DNA of 64,000 nt from an uncultured Reyranella sp. (lineage in GTDB: Bacteria > Pseudomonadota > Alphaproteobacteria > Reyranellales > Reyranellaceae): the NCBI RefSeq assembly GCF_945957355.1, contig NZ_CAMFKM010000009.1:124001-188000 (forward strand), given 5' to 3'. Below, one piece after another: positions 51,534-61,313 of this stretch. Both the position numbers and the translations under genes were made by a program. Numbering within the stretch: position 1 is the stretch's first letter; each line of letters opens with the position of its first letter. The notes under the pieces are model-generated. The model had not been told where the DNA came from and did no database searches. It worked only from the letters and a program-made list of their open reading frames with translations.

Positions 51534-52901
51534 ATGAGACGGATTCTGGCCGGCGCCGCGGCGCTCGCGATCGCCTTTTCGGCGGCCCCGGGCTTTGCCC
51601 AGGAGAAGCTCAACGTCTGGTGGGTGAAGGGCTTCTACAAGTCCGAGGACGATGCGCTGTTCGCCGCGATCAAGAAGTTCGAGGCCAAGACCGGCGTGAA
51701 GGTCGACCTGTCGCAATATGCCGTGCAGGACATGATTCCCAAGACGGTGGCCGCCCTCGATTCCGGTTCGCCACCCGACATCGCCTATTCCGACACCTAT
51801 GACGTGCAGGTCGCGGGCAAGTGGGCTTACGACGGCAAGCTCGAGGACATCTCCGACGTCATCGAGCCGATGAAGGACCGGTTCGCACCGGTCACCATCG
51901 AGACGGCCTATCTCTACAACGACAAGGCCAAGAAGAAGGCCTTTTACGGCTTCGTCCTGAAGCAGCAGACACTGCACATCCAGTACTGGAAGGACATGCT
52001 GGCGACGGCCGGCTTCAAGGAGAACGACATTCCCGGTACCTGGAAGGAATACTGGTCCTTCTGGTGCAACAAGGTTCAGCCGGCCTATCGCAAGGCCACC
52101 AGCAGCCGCGTCTACGGCATCGGCAATCCGATGGGCGTCGAATCGACCGACTCCTTCCAGTCGTTCCTGAGCTGGGTCGATGCCTACAACGTCAAGCTGG
52201 TCGACGATTCCGGCAAACTGCTGGTCGACGATCCGAAGGTACGTGAAGGCCTGATCGCCGCGCTGCGCGACTACACCGACATCTACACCAAGGGCTGCAC
52301 GCCGCCCTCGTCGACGACCTGGAAGGATCCCGACAACAACGTCGCCTTCCACAATCGCACGACGATCATGACGCACAACTACACGATCTCGATCGCGGCC
52401 AAGTGGCTGGACGACGCCAACAACGAGCAGCTCACGCCCGAGCAGCGCGCCGCCGGCCGCAAGGCCTATGACGACCTGATCGCGACGGCCGGCTTTCCCA
52501 AGAAGCCCGACGGCACGGCGATGGTCTATCGCACGGCGGTGAAGGTCGGCGTCATCTTCCAGGATTCCAAGAACAAGCCGCGCGCGCGGGAGTTCCTGAA
52601 GTTCCTGCTCGAGGAGGAGAATCTCCGCCCCTATGTCGAGGGTGCGCTCGGCCGCTGGTTTCCGGTAACCAAGGCCAGCCAGGAGAGCCCGTTCTGGCAG
52701 GCCGACAAGCATCGCAAGGCGGTGTACGACCAGTTCAAGGCGGGCACGCTGCCGTTCGAGTTCACCAAGAACTACAAGTTCACCATCCTCAACAACGAGA
52801 ATGTGTGGGCCAAGGCGATGAACCGCGTGGTGAGCGAAAAGGTCTCCGTCGAGAAGGCGGTGGACGAGCTGATCGCCCGCATCAAGGAAGTCGCCAAGTA
52901 A
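51534..52901 (+). CDS. Carbohydrate ABC transporter substrate-binding protein
   Basis: A 455-residue periplasmic protein of the SBP_bac_1 (CUT1) family. Signal peptide 1-22 (ends PGFAQ). The mature start KLNVWWVKGFYKSEDDALFA, DSGSPPDIAYSDTYD near 78, and a C-terminal region with PRAREFLKFLLEEENL near 345 are typical. Two permease genes follow on the same strand (21 bases, then ATGA overlap). The ligand could be a sugar, polyol or sugar phosphate. A perfect GntR-like palindrome precedes the gene. Confidence 0.92.
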   Translation: MRRILAGAAALAIAFSAAPGFAQEKLNVWWVKGFYKSEDDALFAAIKKFEAKTGVKVDLSQYAVQDMIPKTVAALDSGSPPDIAYSDTYDVQVAGKWAYDGKLEDISDVIEPMKDRFAPVTIETAYLYNDKAKKKAFYGFVLKQQTLHIQYWKDMLATAGFKENDIPGTWKEYWSFWCNKVQPAYRKATSSRVYGIGNPMGVESTDSFQSFLSWVDAYNVKLVDDSGKLLVDDPKVREGLIAALRDYTDIYTKGCTPPSSTTWKDPDNNVAFHNRTTIMTHNYTISIAAKWLDDANNEQLTPEQRAAGRKAYDDLIATAGFPKKPDGTAMVYRTAVKVGVIFQDSKNKPRAREFLKFLLEEENLRPYVEGALGRWFPVTKASQESPFWQADKHRKAVYDQFKAGTLPFEFTKNYKFTILNNENVWAKAMNRVVSEKVSVEKAVDELIARIKEVAK

Positions 52902-52922
52902 CCTGCTTCCCAGAGTTCGCGT

Positions 52923-53801
52923 ATGACGGCGACTACGATCGATACGGCGGTCCGCCGGGAGAAATCCCGGTGGGCAGGCTTTGGCCTGTCGGAGCGGCAG
53001 GCCTGGAGCCTGCTGTTCGTCGCGCCCTATGTTGCGATCTTCGTCGGCTTCGTGCTGTTCCCGGTCGGCTACAGCTTCTGGCTGGCGCGCAGCCCGCAGC
53101 TCTATATCGAACTGGCGGCCGATCCGATCTTCCTGCGGACGGTCGTCAACACCTTCGTGTTCCTGGTCGTCGCCATCAACGTGAAGATGGCGCTGGCACT
53201 CTTCCTGTCCGGCTTCTTCCTGCAGAAGCGCTGGTGGGTGAAGGTCCTTGCCGTCCTGTTCGTGTTGCCCTGGGCGGTGCCGTCGATCCCGACCATCCTG
53301 TCGGTGCGATTCATGCTCAATCCTGAGTGGGGCGTGATCAACCAGCTCATCTTCAGTCTGACCGCCGAAGATGGGCCGAACTGGCTGAACGATCCGGCGC
53401 TGGCGCTGACCTTCTCCATGCTGGTGCACATCTGGAAGTCGTTGCCCTTCTGGACTCTGATCCTGTTGGCCGGCCGGTTGGGCATCCCGGGCGAGCTCTA
53501 CGAGGCCGCATCGGTCGACGGGGCGGGAGCCTGGCACCGCTTCCGCTACATTACCTGGCCGTCGATGAGCACGCTCTACGTCACCTGCACCCTGCTCTCG
53601 ATGATCTTCACCGTGGGCGACTTCAACAGCGTGTATCTGCTCACCGGCGGTGGGCCGGCAGACCTCACCCATGTTCTGGCGACGCTCGGTATCCGCTACC
53701 TGCGCCTCGACCAGGTCGGCCTCGCCATGGCATCGATCGTCTGCGCGCTGCCGCTGATCCTGCCCCTCGTCTACTTCATGATGAAGCGACTCTCGCGATG
53801 A
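52923..53801 (+). CDS. Carbohydrate ABC transporter permease (MalF-like)
   Basis: A 292-residue inner-membrane permease with about six helices. The coupling (EAA) loop reads ELYEAASVDGAGAWHRFRYI near residue 196. The N-terminal 25 residues are cytoplasmic. It is the first of two permeases; its stop overlaps the next start (ATGA). Together they would form the channel for the upstream binding protein. Confidence 0.92.
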   Translation: MTATTIDTAVRREKSRWAGFGLSERQAWSLLFVAPYVAIFVGFVLFPVGYSFWLARSPQLYIELAADPIFLRTVVNTFVFLVVAINVKMALALFLSGFFLQKRWWVKVLAVLFVLPWAVPSIPTILSVRFMLNPEWGVINQLIFSLTAEDGPNWLNDPALALTFSMLVHIWKSLPFWTLILLAGRLGIPGELYEAASVDGAGAWHRFRYITWPSMSTLYVTCTLLSMIFTVGDFNSVYLLTGGGPADLTHVLATLGIRYLRLDQVGLAMASIVCALPLILPLVYFMMKRLSR

Positions 53802-54652
53802 GCCCGCGCCGGCTGCTCAAGAATATCGGCTTCGAGGCCGGGCTGCTGCTGATCGGCATCCCGGTGCTGCTGTGGACGCTGATCCCGATCTACCACATGT
53901 TCCTGTTCGCGATTTCGCCCAAGGACGCGGCCTTCTCGGGGCAGCTCTGGCCGACCCATCCGACCCTGCGGAATTTCGAGACGGTGCTTTCCCAGAAGCA
54001 CCATTTCCTCAATCATTTCTGGCTGCAGATGTTCAACTCGCTGGTCATCTCGGTCGGCACGGCGGCGATCACGCTGTTCGTGGCGACCGCGGCGGCCTTC
54101 GCGATCAGCCGGCTGCGCATGAAGGGGGGCCGCATGGTGATGAACCTGGCCCTGCTCACCTATTTCATCCCGGCCGCGTTCCTCGCCGTGCCCATGTACA
54201 AGACCATGGGCATGTACGGGTTGCTGAACAACGACTGGGCACTCGTTCTGGCCATGGCGACCATCGCTTCGCCGTACGCAATCTGGATCCTGCGCCAGGC
54301 GTCGGACAAGCTGCCGGTCGAACTCGACGAGGCGGCAATGATCGACGGCGCCTCGCCGTTCCAGCTCTTCCGCATGATCTACCTGCCGCTGATGGTGCCG
54401 TCGCTGATCGCCGTCGGCACCTATGCGCTGCTGCTGGCGTGGAACGAATATCTCTATGCGTTCCTGCTGCTCTCCAAGAACACGGCCATCACCCTGCCGG
54501 TGGCGCTGGGCAACTTCCTCTCGGCTGACGATTCGCCGTGGGAACTGCTGATGACGGCGGGCTTTCTCTACGCGCTGCCGCCGGCGGCGATCTACTACGC
54601 CTTCCGCCGCTACATGTCGTCGGGCCTGACGGCCGGCGCGGTGAAGGGATGA
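53798..54652 (+). CDS. Carbohydrate ABC transporter permease (MalG-like)
   Basis: A 284-residue permease with six helices. The EAA loop reads ELDEAAMIDGASPFQLFRMI near residue 178. The ATG at 53798 overlaps the previous stop; the longer open frame upstream is without homology. No ATPase gene follows: the next gene is a convergent MFS transporter. So the transporter depends on an ATPase encoded elsewhere. Confidence 0.92.
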   Translation: MSPRRLLKNIGFEAGLLLIGIPVLLWTLIPIYHMFLFAISPKDAAFSGQLWPTHPTLRNFETVLSQKHHFLNHFWLQMFNSLVISVGTAAITLFVATAAAFAISRLRMKGGRMVMNLALLTYFIPAAFLAVPMYKTMGMYGLLNNDWALVLAMATIASPYAIWILRQASDKLPVELDEAAMIDGASPFQLFRMIYLPLMVPSLIAVGTYALLLAWNEYLYAFLLLSKNTAITLPVALGNFLSADDSPWELLMTAGFLYALPPAAIYYAFRRYMSSGLTAGAVKG

Positions 54653-54817
54653 CATCGTGCCCTGAGGTCGAGCGCCTCACGTGGGGACGGAGGCGCATGC
54701 CGTCGAGCCTGGTCGGGATCGAACAGTGATCGACAGCGCGATCGACGATGGAAGCCGCCGGACTCGCGCAGCGGCCACGGCGTCATCGTCAAGCGCGAGC
54801 AGCTGTTTCGATCGGGC

Positions 54818-56110
54818 TCAGGCGCGGGCGGGCTGAAGGGGAACGCCCGAGACGGCATGCGCGGCCAGCCGCTTGCGATCCTTTTCGGGGCGGATGAAGA
54901 GCAGGCCGACGAAGCCGCCGACGAGCAGCAGTCCGCCGAGAATGACATAGCCCTGTTCGTATCCGGCAAGGGGTGTCGCGGCATTCTGGATCATGGATCC
55001 CATGATCTTGGGCGCGAGAATACCGGCGAAGGTCACGACCGAGTTGGTGATGGCCAGCATCGCGGCGCGCTGCGGGTGCGGGGTGAGCTCGCTGATGATC
55101 ATCGGCAGGACCACGTAGATCGTGCTGCCGATGGCGGAGCCAAACACCAGGAAGGCGATCTTGAGAGCGTCCGTCGGCATGGCGCCGACGAATGGGAGCG
55201 CGCACCCGCCGGCGACGATCGCCATGCACGGCAGCACGCCGCGACAGATGCGACTGGAGACACCCTTCTTCTTCAGGCGCTGTGAGATGTAGCCGCCGCT
55301 CAGAACGACCAAGGCACCGAAGACCCATGGCAGCACGGTGAGGTTGCCGCCGAGCTTCTGGCTGAAGCCGAGGCCCGCGACCAGGTACGACGTGAACCAG
55401 GTGAGGCCCAGCGCCAGACCCCAGTAGCTGGCGAAGCCCGCGGCGCAGACGGCGAGGATGGTGGGACAGGTGAGGAGGTAGCGATAGGGCACGCGCTCGT
55501 TGCCGTCGCCGGTGCTGACCGGCCGGTCGACCAGGGTGCCTTCGCGACCGAAGACCAGCCACAGCACGGTCCAGACAAGGCCGGCGATGCCGAGTGCCCC
55601 GAAAGCCCAGTGCCAGGAGTAGGTCCCGATGATCCAGTTGAGCAGGGGGACGGCGATGATGACGCCGAAGGCGGATCCCTGGGCGATGACGGCGGTTGGC
55701 AATCCGCGCAGGGAGTCCGGAAACCACTTGTAGATGGCGTGGGTCGCCACCGGGCCGGCCGGGCCTTCGCCGGCGCCCAGGATGACGCGGCACACGATCA
55801 GCGTCTCAAGGCTCACCATGCCCAGCATCGGAAACTGCACCAACGACCAGATGATCGCCATGACCAGCAGCGTGTGCTTGGTCTGTACGCGGTTGGAGAT
55901 GAAGCCGACGACGATCGCCGAGACCGCGAACAGCAGGAAGAACGCCGAGCCGATATCACCGAACTGCTCGGGCGTCAGGCCGAGGTCACGGGTGAGGGGG
56001 ACGGCCGCCAGTCCGACGACGACCTTGTCGGCGAAGTTGATCAGCATGAAGAGGAAGAGCAGGGCGGTCATGCCCCAGGCCCCCTTGAGGGGCCGGTCCT
56101 GGACGGTCAC
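54818..56110 (-). CDS. MFS transporter (tandem paralogue B)
   Basis: A 430-residue permease with 12 helices, in the anion:cation symporter-like group. It begins MTVQDRPLKGAWGMTALLFL; NFADKVVVGLAAVPLTRDLGL follows near 27. The loop FISNRVQTKHTLL is the motif between helices 2 and 3. ILGAGEGPAGPVATHAIYKW near 112 is typical of carboxylate or aromatic acid transporters. The gene at 56176 encodes a close paralogue with the same start and motifs, so this pair arose by tandem duplication. Convergent with the ABC permease gene. Confidence 0.92.
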   Translation of the reverse strand: MTVQDRPLKGAWGMTALLFLFMLINFADKVVVGLAAVPLTRDLGLTPEQFGDIGSAFFLLFAVSAIVVGFISNRVQTKHTLLVMAIIWSLVQFPMLGMVSLETLIVCRVILGAGEGPAGPVATHAIYKWFPDSLRGLPTAVIAQGSAFGVIIAVPLLNWIIGTYSWHWAFGALGIAGLVWTVLWLVFGREGTLVDRPVSTGDGNERVPYRYLLTCPTILAVCAAGFASYWGLALGLTWFTSYLVAGLGFSQKLGGNLTVLPWVFGALVVLSGGYISQRLKKKGVSSRICRGVLPCMAIVAGGCALPFVGAMPTDALKIAFLVFGSAIGSTIYVVLPMIISELTPHPQRAAMLAITNSVVTFAGILAPKIMGSMIQNAATPLAGYEQGYVILGGLLLVGGFVGLLFIRPEKDRKRLAAHAVSGVPLQPARA

Positions 56111-56175
56111 TTGGGTGTTTCTCCTCGGCGTCCTGTTGACCGGACGCGCGTTCCCATCTGACGGAGACGCCGCCG

Positions 56176-57471
56176 CTACGTCAAGGAATGACGGGACCTT
56201 TCGCGGTTCGCGACGCGCGCCGCCAATCTCTTGCGATCGACTTCAGGGCGAATGAAGAGCAGGCCGATGAGGCCGCTCACCAAAAGGAGGCCACCCAGGA
56301 TGGTGAAGCCGTCGTCGTAGCCGGCGAGGCGCGTCGACGCGTCCTGAACGACGACTCCCATCGCGAAGGGCGCGACGACACCGCCCAGGGTCATGACCGA
56401 ATTCACGATGGCCAGCATGGCGGCGCGTTGCGATTGTGGGGTCAGCTCGCTTACGACCAGGGGCACGACGACGAAGATCGTGCTGCCGATTGCGGTACCG
56501 GCGACCAGGATCGCAAGCTTGAGGTCGGGCACGGGCGTAAGACCGATGAACGGCAGGATGCAGCCGCCGGCCATGACGGCGACCGACGCGAGAGCGCCGC
56601 GGGAAACCCGGCTCGAGACGCCGCTTCCCTTCAGCCGCTGTGAGAGCCAGCCACCGGCGAGCACGACCACCAGGCCGGCGATCCAGGGCAGGACGCTGAG
56701 ATTGCCGCCGAGCGTCTGGCTGAAGCCCAACCCGTCGACGAGGTAGGGGGTGAACCAGGTGAGACCGAGCGCCAGTCCCCAGTAGCTGGCGAAACCCGTG
56801 CAGCAGGCCGCCAGGATGGTGGGGCAGGTGAGGAGGTCGCGGTATGGGACGCGGACCTCGCCGTCGACATGGGTCGCCACCGGAGGGTCGACCAGCGTGC
56901 CTTCGCGGCCGAAGAAGAACCACAGGAGGCTCCACAACAGGCCTGCAATGCCGATCGCGCCGAAGGCCCAGTGCCAGGAATGGTGGACGATGATCCAGTT
57001 GAGCGCCGGCACCGCCACGACGACGCCGATTGCCGAGCCCTGCGCCACCACCGCCGTGGGGACGGCGCGCAGCGAATCGGGAAACCACTTGTAGAGCGCA
57101 TGCGTGGCCACCGGGCCGGCCGGCCCCTCGGCGGCGCCGAGCAGGACCCGGCAGGCGATCAGCACCTCGAAGCTCACCAGGCCCAGCATCGGAAACTGCA
57201 GCAACGACCAGAAGATCGCCATGGCGAGCAGCGCGTTTCGCGCCGGGATGCGATTGGCGGCGAAGCCGACCAGGATGGCGGAGAAGGGGAAGAGGAAGAA
57301 GAACGCCGAGCCGATCAGCCCGAACTGCTCCGGGGTGATCTTGAGGTCCTCCATGATCGGCTTGGCGGCGAGGCCGACCACCATCTTGTCGGCGAAGTTC
57401 ACGAGCATGAAGAGGAAGATGAGAGCAGTGATTCCCCAGGCCCCCTTGAGGGGCCGATCCTGAACGGCCAC
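56176..57471 (-). CDS. MFS transporter (tandem paralogue A)
   Basis: A 431-residue paralogue of the transporter at 54818. Shared features include VQDRPLKGAWGITAL at the start, NFADKMVVGLAAKPIMEDLKI, and LGAAEGPAGPVATHALYKWF. The start is GTG at 57471, found by alignment with the paralogue and by GGGGAGAAG upstream; a longer frame from 57567 has no counterpart. The two genes are 65 bases apart and co-oriented, so they are likely cotranscribed. A bidirectional terminator precedes them. Confidence 0.9.
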   Translation of the reverse strand: MAVQDRPLKGAWGITALIFLFMLVNFADKMVVGLAAKPIMEDLKITPEQFGLIGSAFFFLFPFSAILVGFAANRIPARNALLAMAIFWSLLQFPMLGLVSFEVLIACRVLLGAAEGPAGPVATHALYKWFPDSLRAVPTAVVAQGSAIGVVVAVPALNWIIVHHSWHWAFGAIGIAGLLWSLLWFFFGREGTLVDPPVATHVDGEVRVPYRDLLTCPTILAACCTGFASYWGLALGLTWFTPYLVDGLGFSQTLGGNLSVLPWIAGLVVVLAGGWLSQRLKGSGVSSRVSRGALASVAVMAGGCILPFIGLTPVPDLKLAILVAGTAIGSTIFVVVPLVVSELTPQSQRAAMLAIVNSVMTLGGVVAPFAMGVVVQDASTRLAGYDDGFTILGGLLLVSGLIGLLFIRPEVDRKRLAARVANRERSRHSLT

Positions 57472-57568
57472 GCGACGCTTCTCCCCTTGCTCCTCGTGCG
57501 CATCAGATGGGATGCGCTGTGGGACGTCAAGGAATGGCAGTTCGAGAAACCTCGTCCCGTCGGGCATG

Positions 57569-57596
57569 AAAAAAGGGGCGCCGAAGGCGCCCCTTT
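57569..57596 (-). terminator. Intrinsic terminator after livK-like gene
   Basis: On the minus strand GGGGCGCC-TTC-GGCGCCCC is a perfect 8-bp stem followed by TTTTTT. It lies 22 bases after the stop of the binding-protein gene. The plus strand also has a short TTT, so weak activity both ways is possible. Confidence 0.92.
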
Positions 57597-57618
57597 CACT
57601 TCTACGATCCGCTGAGGA

Positions 57619-58845
57619 TCAGTTCTTCACGAACGGGCACTTGCCGTCCTTCATCGGACGATAGGCCTCGGCGCCCGGCACCGTGGCGATCAGCTTGTAG
57701 ATGTCGTCCTTGCTCTTCGACTCCGCCGGCGTCTTGACCTGGAAGAGGTACATGTCGCGCTCCAGGCGGCCGTCTTCGCGCAGCTTGCCGTTCTTGGTCA
57801 TGACGTCGTTGACGGGAAGCTCCCGCATCTTGGCCATCACCGCCTTCGGCTCGTCGGTGCCGGCCGCCTGAACGGCCTTGAGGTAGTGCAGGGTCGAGCT
57901 GTAGACGCCGACCGTCAGCATGCTGGGGATCTTGTCCTTCTTGGCGCGGAAGCGCTTGGTCCAGGCCCGGGTTTCGTCGTTGAGGTCCCAGTAGAACGCC
58001 TCCGTGAGCACCAGGCCCTGCGCCACCGGCAGGGTGAGGGCGGCCACGTCGGTCGAGAAGACCAGCAGACCGGCGAGGCGCTGGCCGGCCTTGGTGATGC
58101 CGAACTCACCGGCCTGCTTGATCGAGTTGATCGTGTCCTGGCCGGCATTGGCGAGGCCGATGACCTTGGCCTTCGAAGCCTGGGCCTGCAGGAGGAACGA
58201 CGAGAAGTCCTGCGTGCTGAGCGGATGCTTGACGCCGCCCAGGACCTTGCCGCCGGCCGCCGTCACGACTGCCGTCACGTCGCGCTCGAGCGCATGGCCG
58301 AAGGCATAGTCGGCGGTGAGGAAGTACCAGGAGTCGCCGCCATCCTTCACGACCGCGCCGCCGGTCACCTTCGCCAGCGCATAGGTGTCGTACACCCAGT
58401 GCGCACCCGTCTCGGAGCAGGCCGGGCCGGTCAGGTCGGCCGACGCCGCACCGGTGTTGATGTCGATCATGCCCTTTTCCTGGGCGATCTTGCGGACGGC
58501 GAGCGCCACCGAGGAGGTGCCGATGCCGGTGATCATCTTCACGCCATCGACATCGTACCACTTGCGGGCGATCGCCGCGCCGACGTCGGGCTTGGTCTGG
58601 TGGTCGGCCTGCAGGATCTCGATCGGACGACCGAGGACCTTCCCGCCGAAATCGTCGATCGCCATCTGCATGGCCTCGACCTCACCCTGGGTGAGATCGC
58701 CATACACGCCGGAGAAGCCTTCCATGACGCCGATCTTCAGCGGCTGAGGGGCCTGGGCCTGGGCGTAGGCGGCCACGCCGACGACGGCGAGACCGGCGAC
58801 GGCCGCGGCCGCTCCGGCACGCCGGATGCTGGTTGTAAACTTCAC
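57619..58845 (-). CDS. livK: Branched-chain amino-acid type ABC substrate-binding protein
   Basis: A 408-residue periplasmic protein of the Peripla_BP_6/LivK family. Signal peptide 1-31 (ends AYAQAQ). The mature domain starts LKIGVMEGFSGVYGDLTQGE, with IEILQADHQTKPDVGAAIAR near 97 and TADYAFGHALERDVTAVV near 178. The start is GTG at 58845 with GGGAGG upstream. It is divergent from livG-livF-livH-livM, so it is probably the receptor of that transporter. This subgroup often binds aromatic or short carboxylic compounds and not leucine, so the ligand is open. Confidence 0.9.
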   Translation of the reverse strand: MKFTTSIRRAGAAAAVAGLAVVGVAAYAQAQAPQPLKIGVMEGFSGVYGDLTQGEVEAMQMAIDDFGGKVLGRPIEILQADHQTKPDVGAAIARKWYDVDGVKMITGIGTSSVALAVRKIAQEKGMIDINTGAASADLTGPACSETGAHWVYDTYALAKVTGGAVVKDGGDSWYFLTADYAFGHALERDVTAVVTAAGGKVLGGVKHPLSTQDFSSFLLQAQASKAKVIGLANAGQDTINSIKQAGEFGITKAGQRLAGLLVFSTDVAALTLPVAQGLVLTEAFYWDLNDETRAWTKRFRAKKDKIPSMLTVGVYSSTLHYLKAVQAAGTDEPKAVMAKMRELPVNDVMTKNGKLREDGRLERDMYLFQVKTPAESKSKDDIYKLIATVPGAEAYRPMKDGKCPFVKN

Positions 58846-58968
58846 GATTTTAATCCTCCCAATGTTTTCCCCGTTTCTAGTGGCCGAAATCTAGCCGCGG
58901 GCCGGGCGCGACGCCAGTGCTGGACAGCGACGCAAAGCTTCGATTAATTCGCGAGACAGGGAGAGCCG

Positions 58969-59719
58969 ATGGCCAACGAAGAAATAATTCTCGAGGCGTC
59001 TGGGCTGACGAAGGAGTTCAAGGGCTTCATCGCGGTCAAGAACGTCAATCTGCGGATCCGGCGCCACACAATTCACGCGCTGATCGGGCCAAATGGCGCC
59101 GGCAAGACGACGTGCTTCAACCTGCTGACGCACTTCCTGTCGCCGACGGCCGGCCAGATCCATTTCAACGGCCGCAACATCACCGGCAGTTCGCCGGCCG
59201 CCATCGCCCGCATGGGGCTGGCCCGGTCCTTCCAGATATCTGCGGTGTTTCCCCATCTCAGCGTGCGTGAAAACGTCCGCGTCGCGCTGCAGCGCAAGTT
59301 GGGTATTTCGTTCCAGTTCTGGCGCTCCGAAAGCGTGCTTGGCAGCCTGGATGCACGGGCGACGGAGCTGGTGGCCGCCGTGGGACTTGCCGAATTCGCC
59401 GAGGCGCAGGCCGTCGATCTTCCCTACGGCCGCAAGCGGGCTCTGGAGATCGCCACGACGCTCGCGCTCGAGCCCGAGATGATGCTGCTCGACGAGCCGA
59501 TGGCCGGCCTCGGCCAGGAAGACATCAAGCGCATCGCCGCCCTGATCCGCACCGTCTCGAAGGACCGCACCGTCCTGATGGTCGAGCACAACATGTCCGT
59601 CGTCGCCGACCTCTCGGACACGATCACCGTGCTGGCGCGCGGTGAGGTGCTGGCCGAGGGACCCTACGCCACGGTCTCCAAACATCCCGCCGTCGTCGAG
59701 GCTTATGTCGGAACCGGTC

Positions 59720-59727
<8 letters not shown>
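58969..59727 (+). CDS. livG: Branched-chain amino-acid type ABC transporter ATPase LivG
   Basis: A 252-residue ATPase. Walker A GPNGAGKTT is at 40-48, the signature region is the LivG-typical YGRKRALEIATTLAL near 147, and Walker B is MMLLDEPMAG near 170. The ATG at 58969 follows CAGGGAGAGCCG. Its 3' end overlaps livF by 8 bases. It is the first gene of the plus-strand transporter operon. Confidence 0.95.
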
Positions 59728-60424
<697 letters not shown>

Positions 60425-60431
60425 GGCCGCC

Positions 60432-61313
60432 ATGTTCGAACTTCTAGGCATTGCTCCCCAGGCGCTGTTCGGCCAGCTTCTGCTCGGCCTGATCAACGGC
60501 GCCTTCTACGCCATGTTGAGCCTCGGCCTTGCCGTCATCTTCGGCATGCTGAACGTCATCAATTTCACGCACGGCGCGCAGTACATGATGGGCGCCTTCG
60601 CGGCCTGGCTGCTGCTTGGCCTGCTCGACGTGCCGTTCTGGGCCTCGCTCGTCATCGCGCCGATCATCGTCGGCCTGTTCGGCATCGTGATCGAGAAGCT
60701 GCTGCTGAAGCGCATCTACCATCTCGACCATCTGTACGGCTTCCTGCTGACCTTCGGCCTCGCGCTGGTGATCGAGGGGCTGTTCCAGTGGAAGTGGGGA
60801 TCCTCCGGTGCGCCCTATCCCAATCCCATTCCGGGCGGCACCAACCTCGGCTTCATGTTCCTGCCGACCTATCGCGGCTTCGTCGTGGTGGCGGCGCTCG
60901 TGATCTGCCTCGCCACCTGGTACGGCATCGAGCGCACCAAGCTCGGCGCCTACCTGCGCGCGGCCACCGAGAACCCGACCCTGGTTCGCGCCTTCGGAAT
61001 CAACGTGCCGCGGCTGATCACGCTGACCTACGGGCTGGGCGTGGCGCTCGCCGCCCTCGCCGGGGTGCTTGCGGCACCGATCCAGCAGGTTTCGGCCCTG
61101 ATGGGCGTCAACCTCGTGCTGGTCGTATTCGCGGTCGTTGTGATCGGCGGGATGGGCTCGATCATGGGCTCTATCGTGACCGGCTTCGGCCTCGGCCTGG
61201 TCGAGGGCCTGACCAAGGTGTTCTATCCGCCGGCCTCCAACACGGTGATCTTCGTCGTCATGGCGCTCGTCCTGCTGATCAAGCCGGCCGGCCTGTTCGG
61301 GCAGACCAAATGA
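60432..61313 (+). CDS. livH: Branched-chain amino-acid type ABC transporter permease LivH
   Basis: A 293-residue permease with about eight helices. It shows GLINGAFYAMLSLGLAVIFG near 22, LNVINFTHGAQYMMGAF, RAATENPTLVRAFGINVPR near 177, and VIGGMGSIMGSIVTGFGLG near 237, all typical of LivH. The stop overlaps livM (ATGA). Confidence 0.95.
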   Translation: MFELLGIAPQALFGQLLLGLINGAFYAMLSLGLAVIFGMLNVINFTHGAQYMMGAFAAWLLLGLLDVPFWASLVIAPIIVGLFGIVIEKLLLKRIYHLDHLYGFLLTFGLALVIEGLFQWKWGSSGAPYPNPIPGGTNLGFMFLPTYRGFVVVAALVICLATWYGIERTKLGAYLRAATENPTLVRAFGINVPRLITLTYGLGVALAALAGVLAAPIQQVSALMGVNLVLVVFAVVVIGGMGSIMGSIVTGFGLGLVEGLTKVFYPPASNTVIFVVMALVLLIKPAGLFGQTK

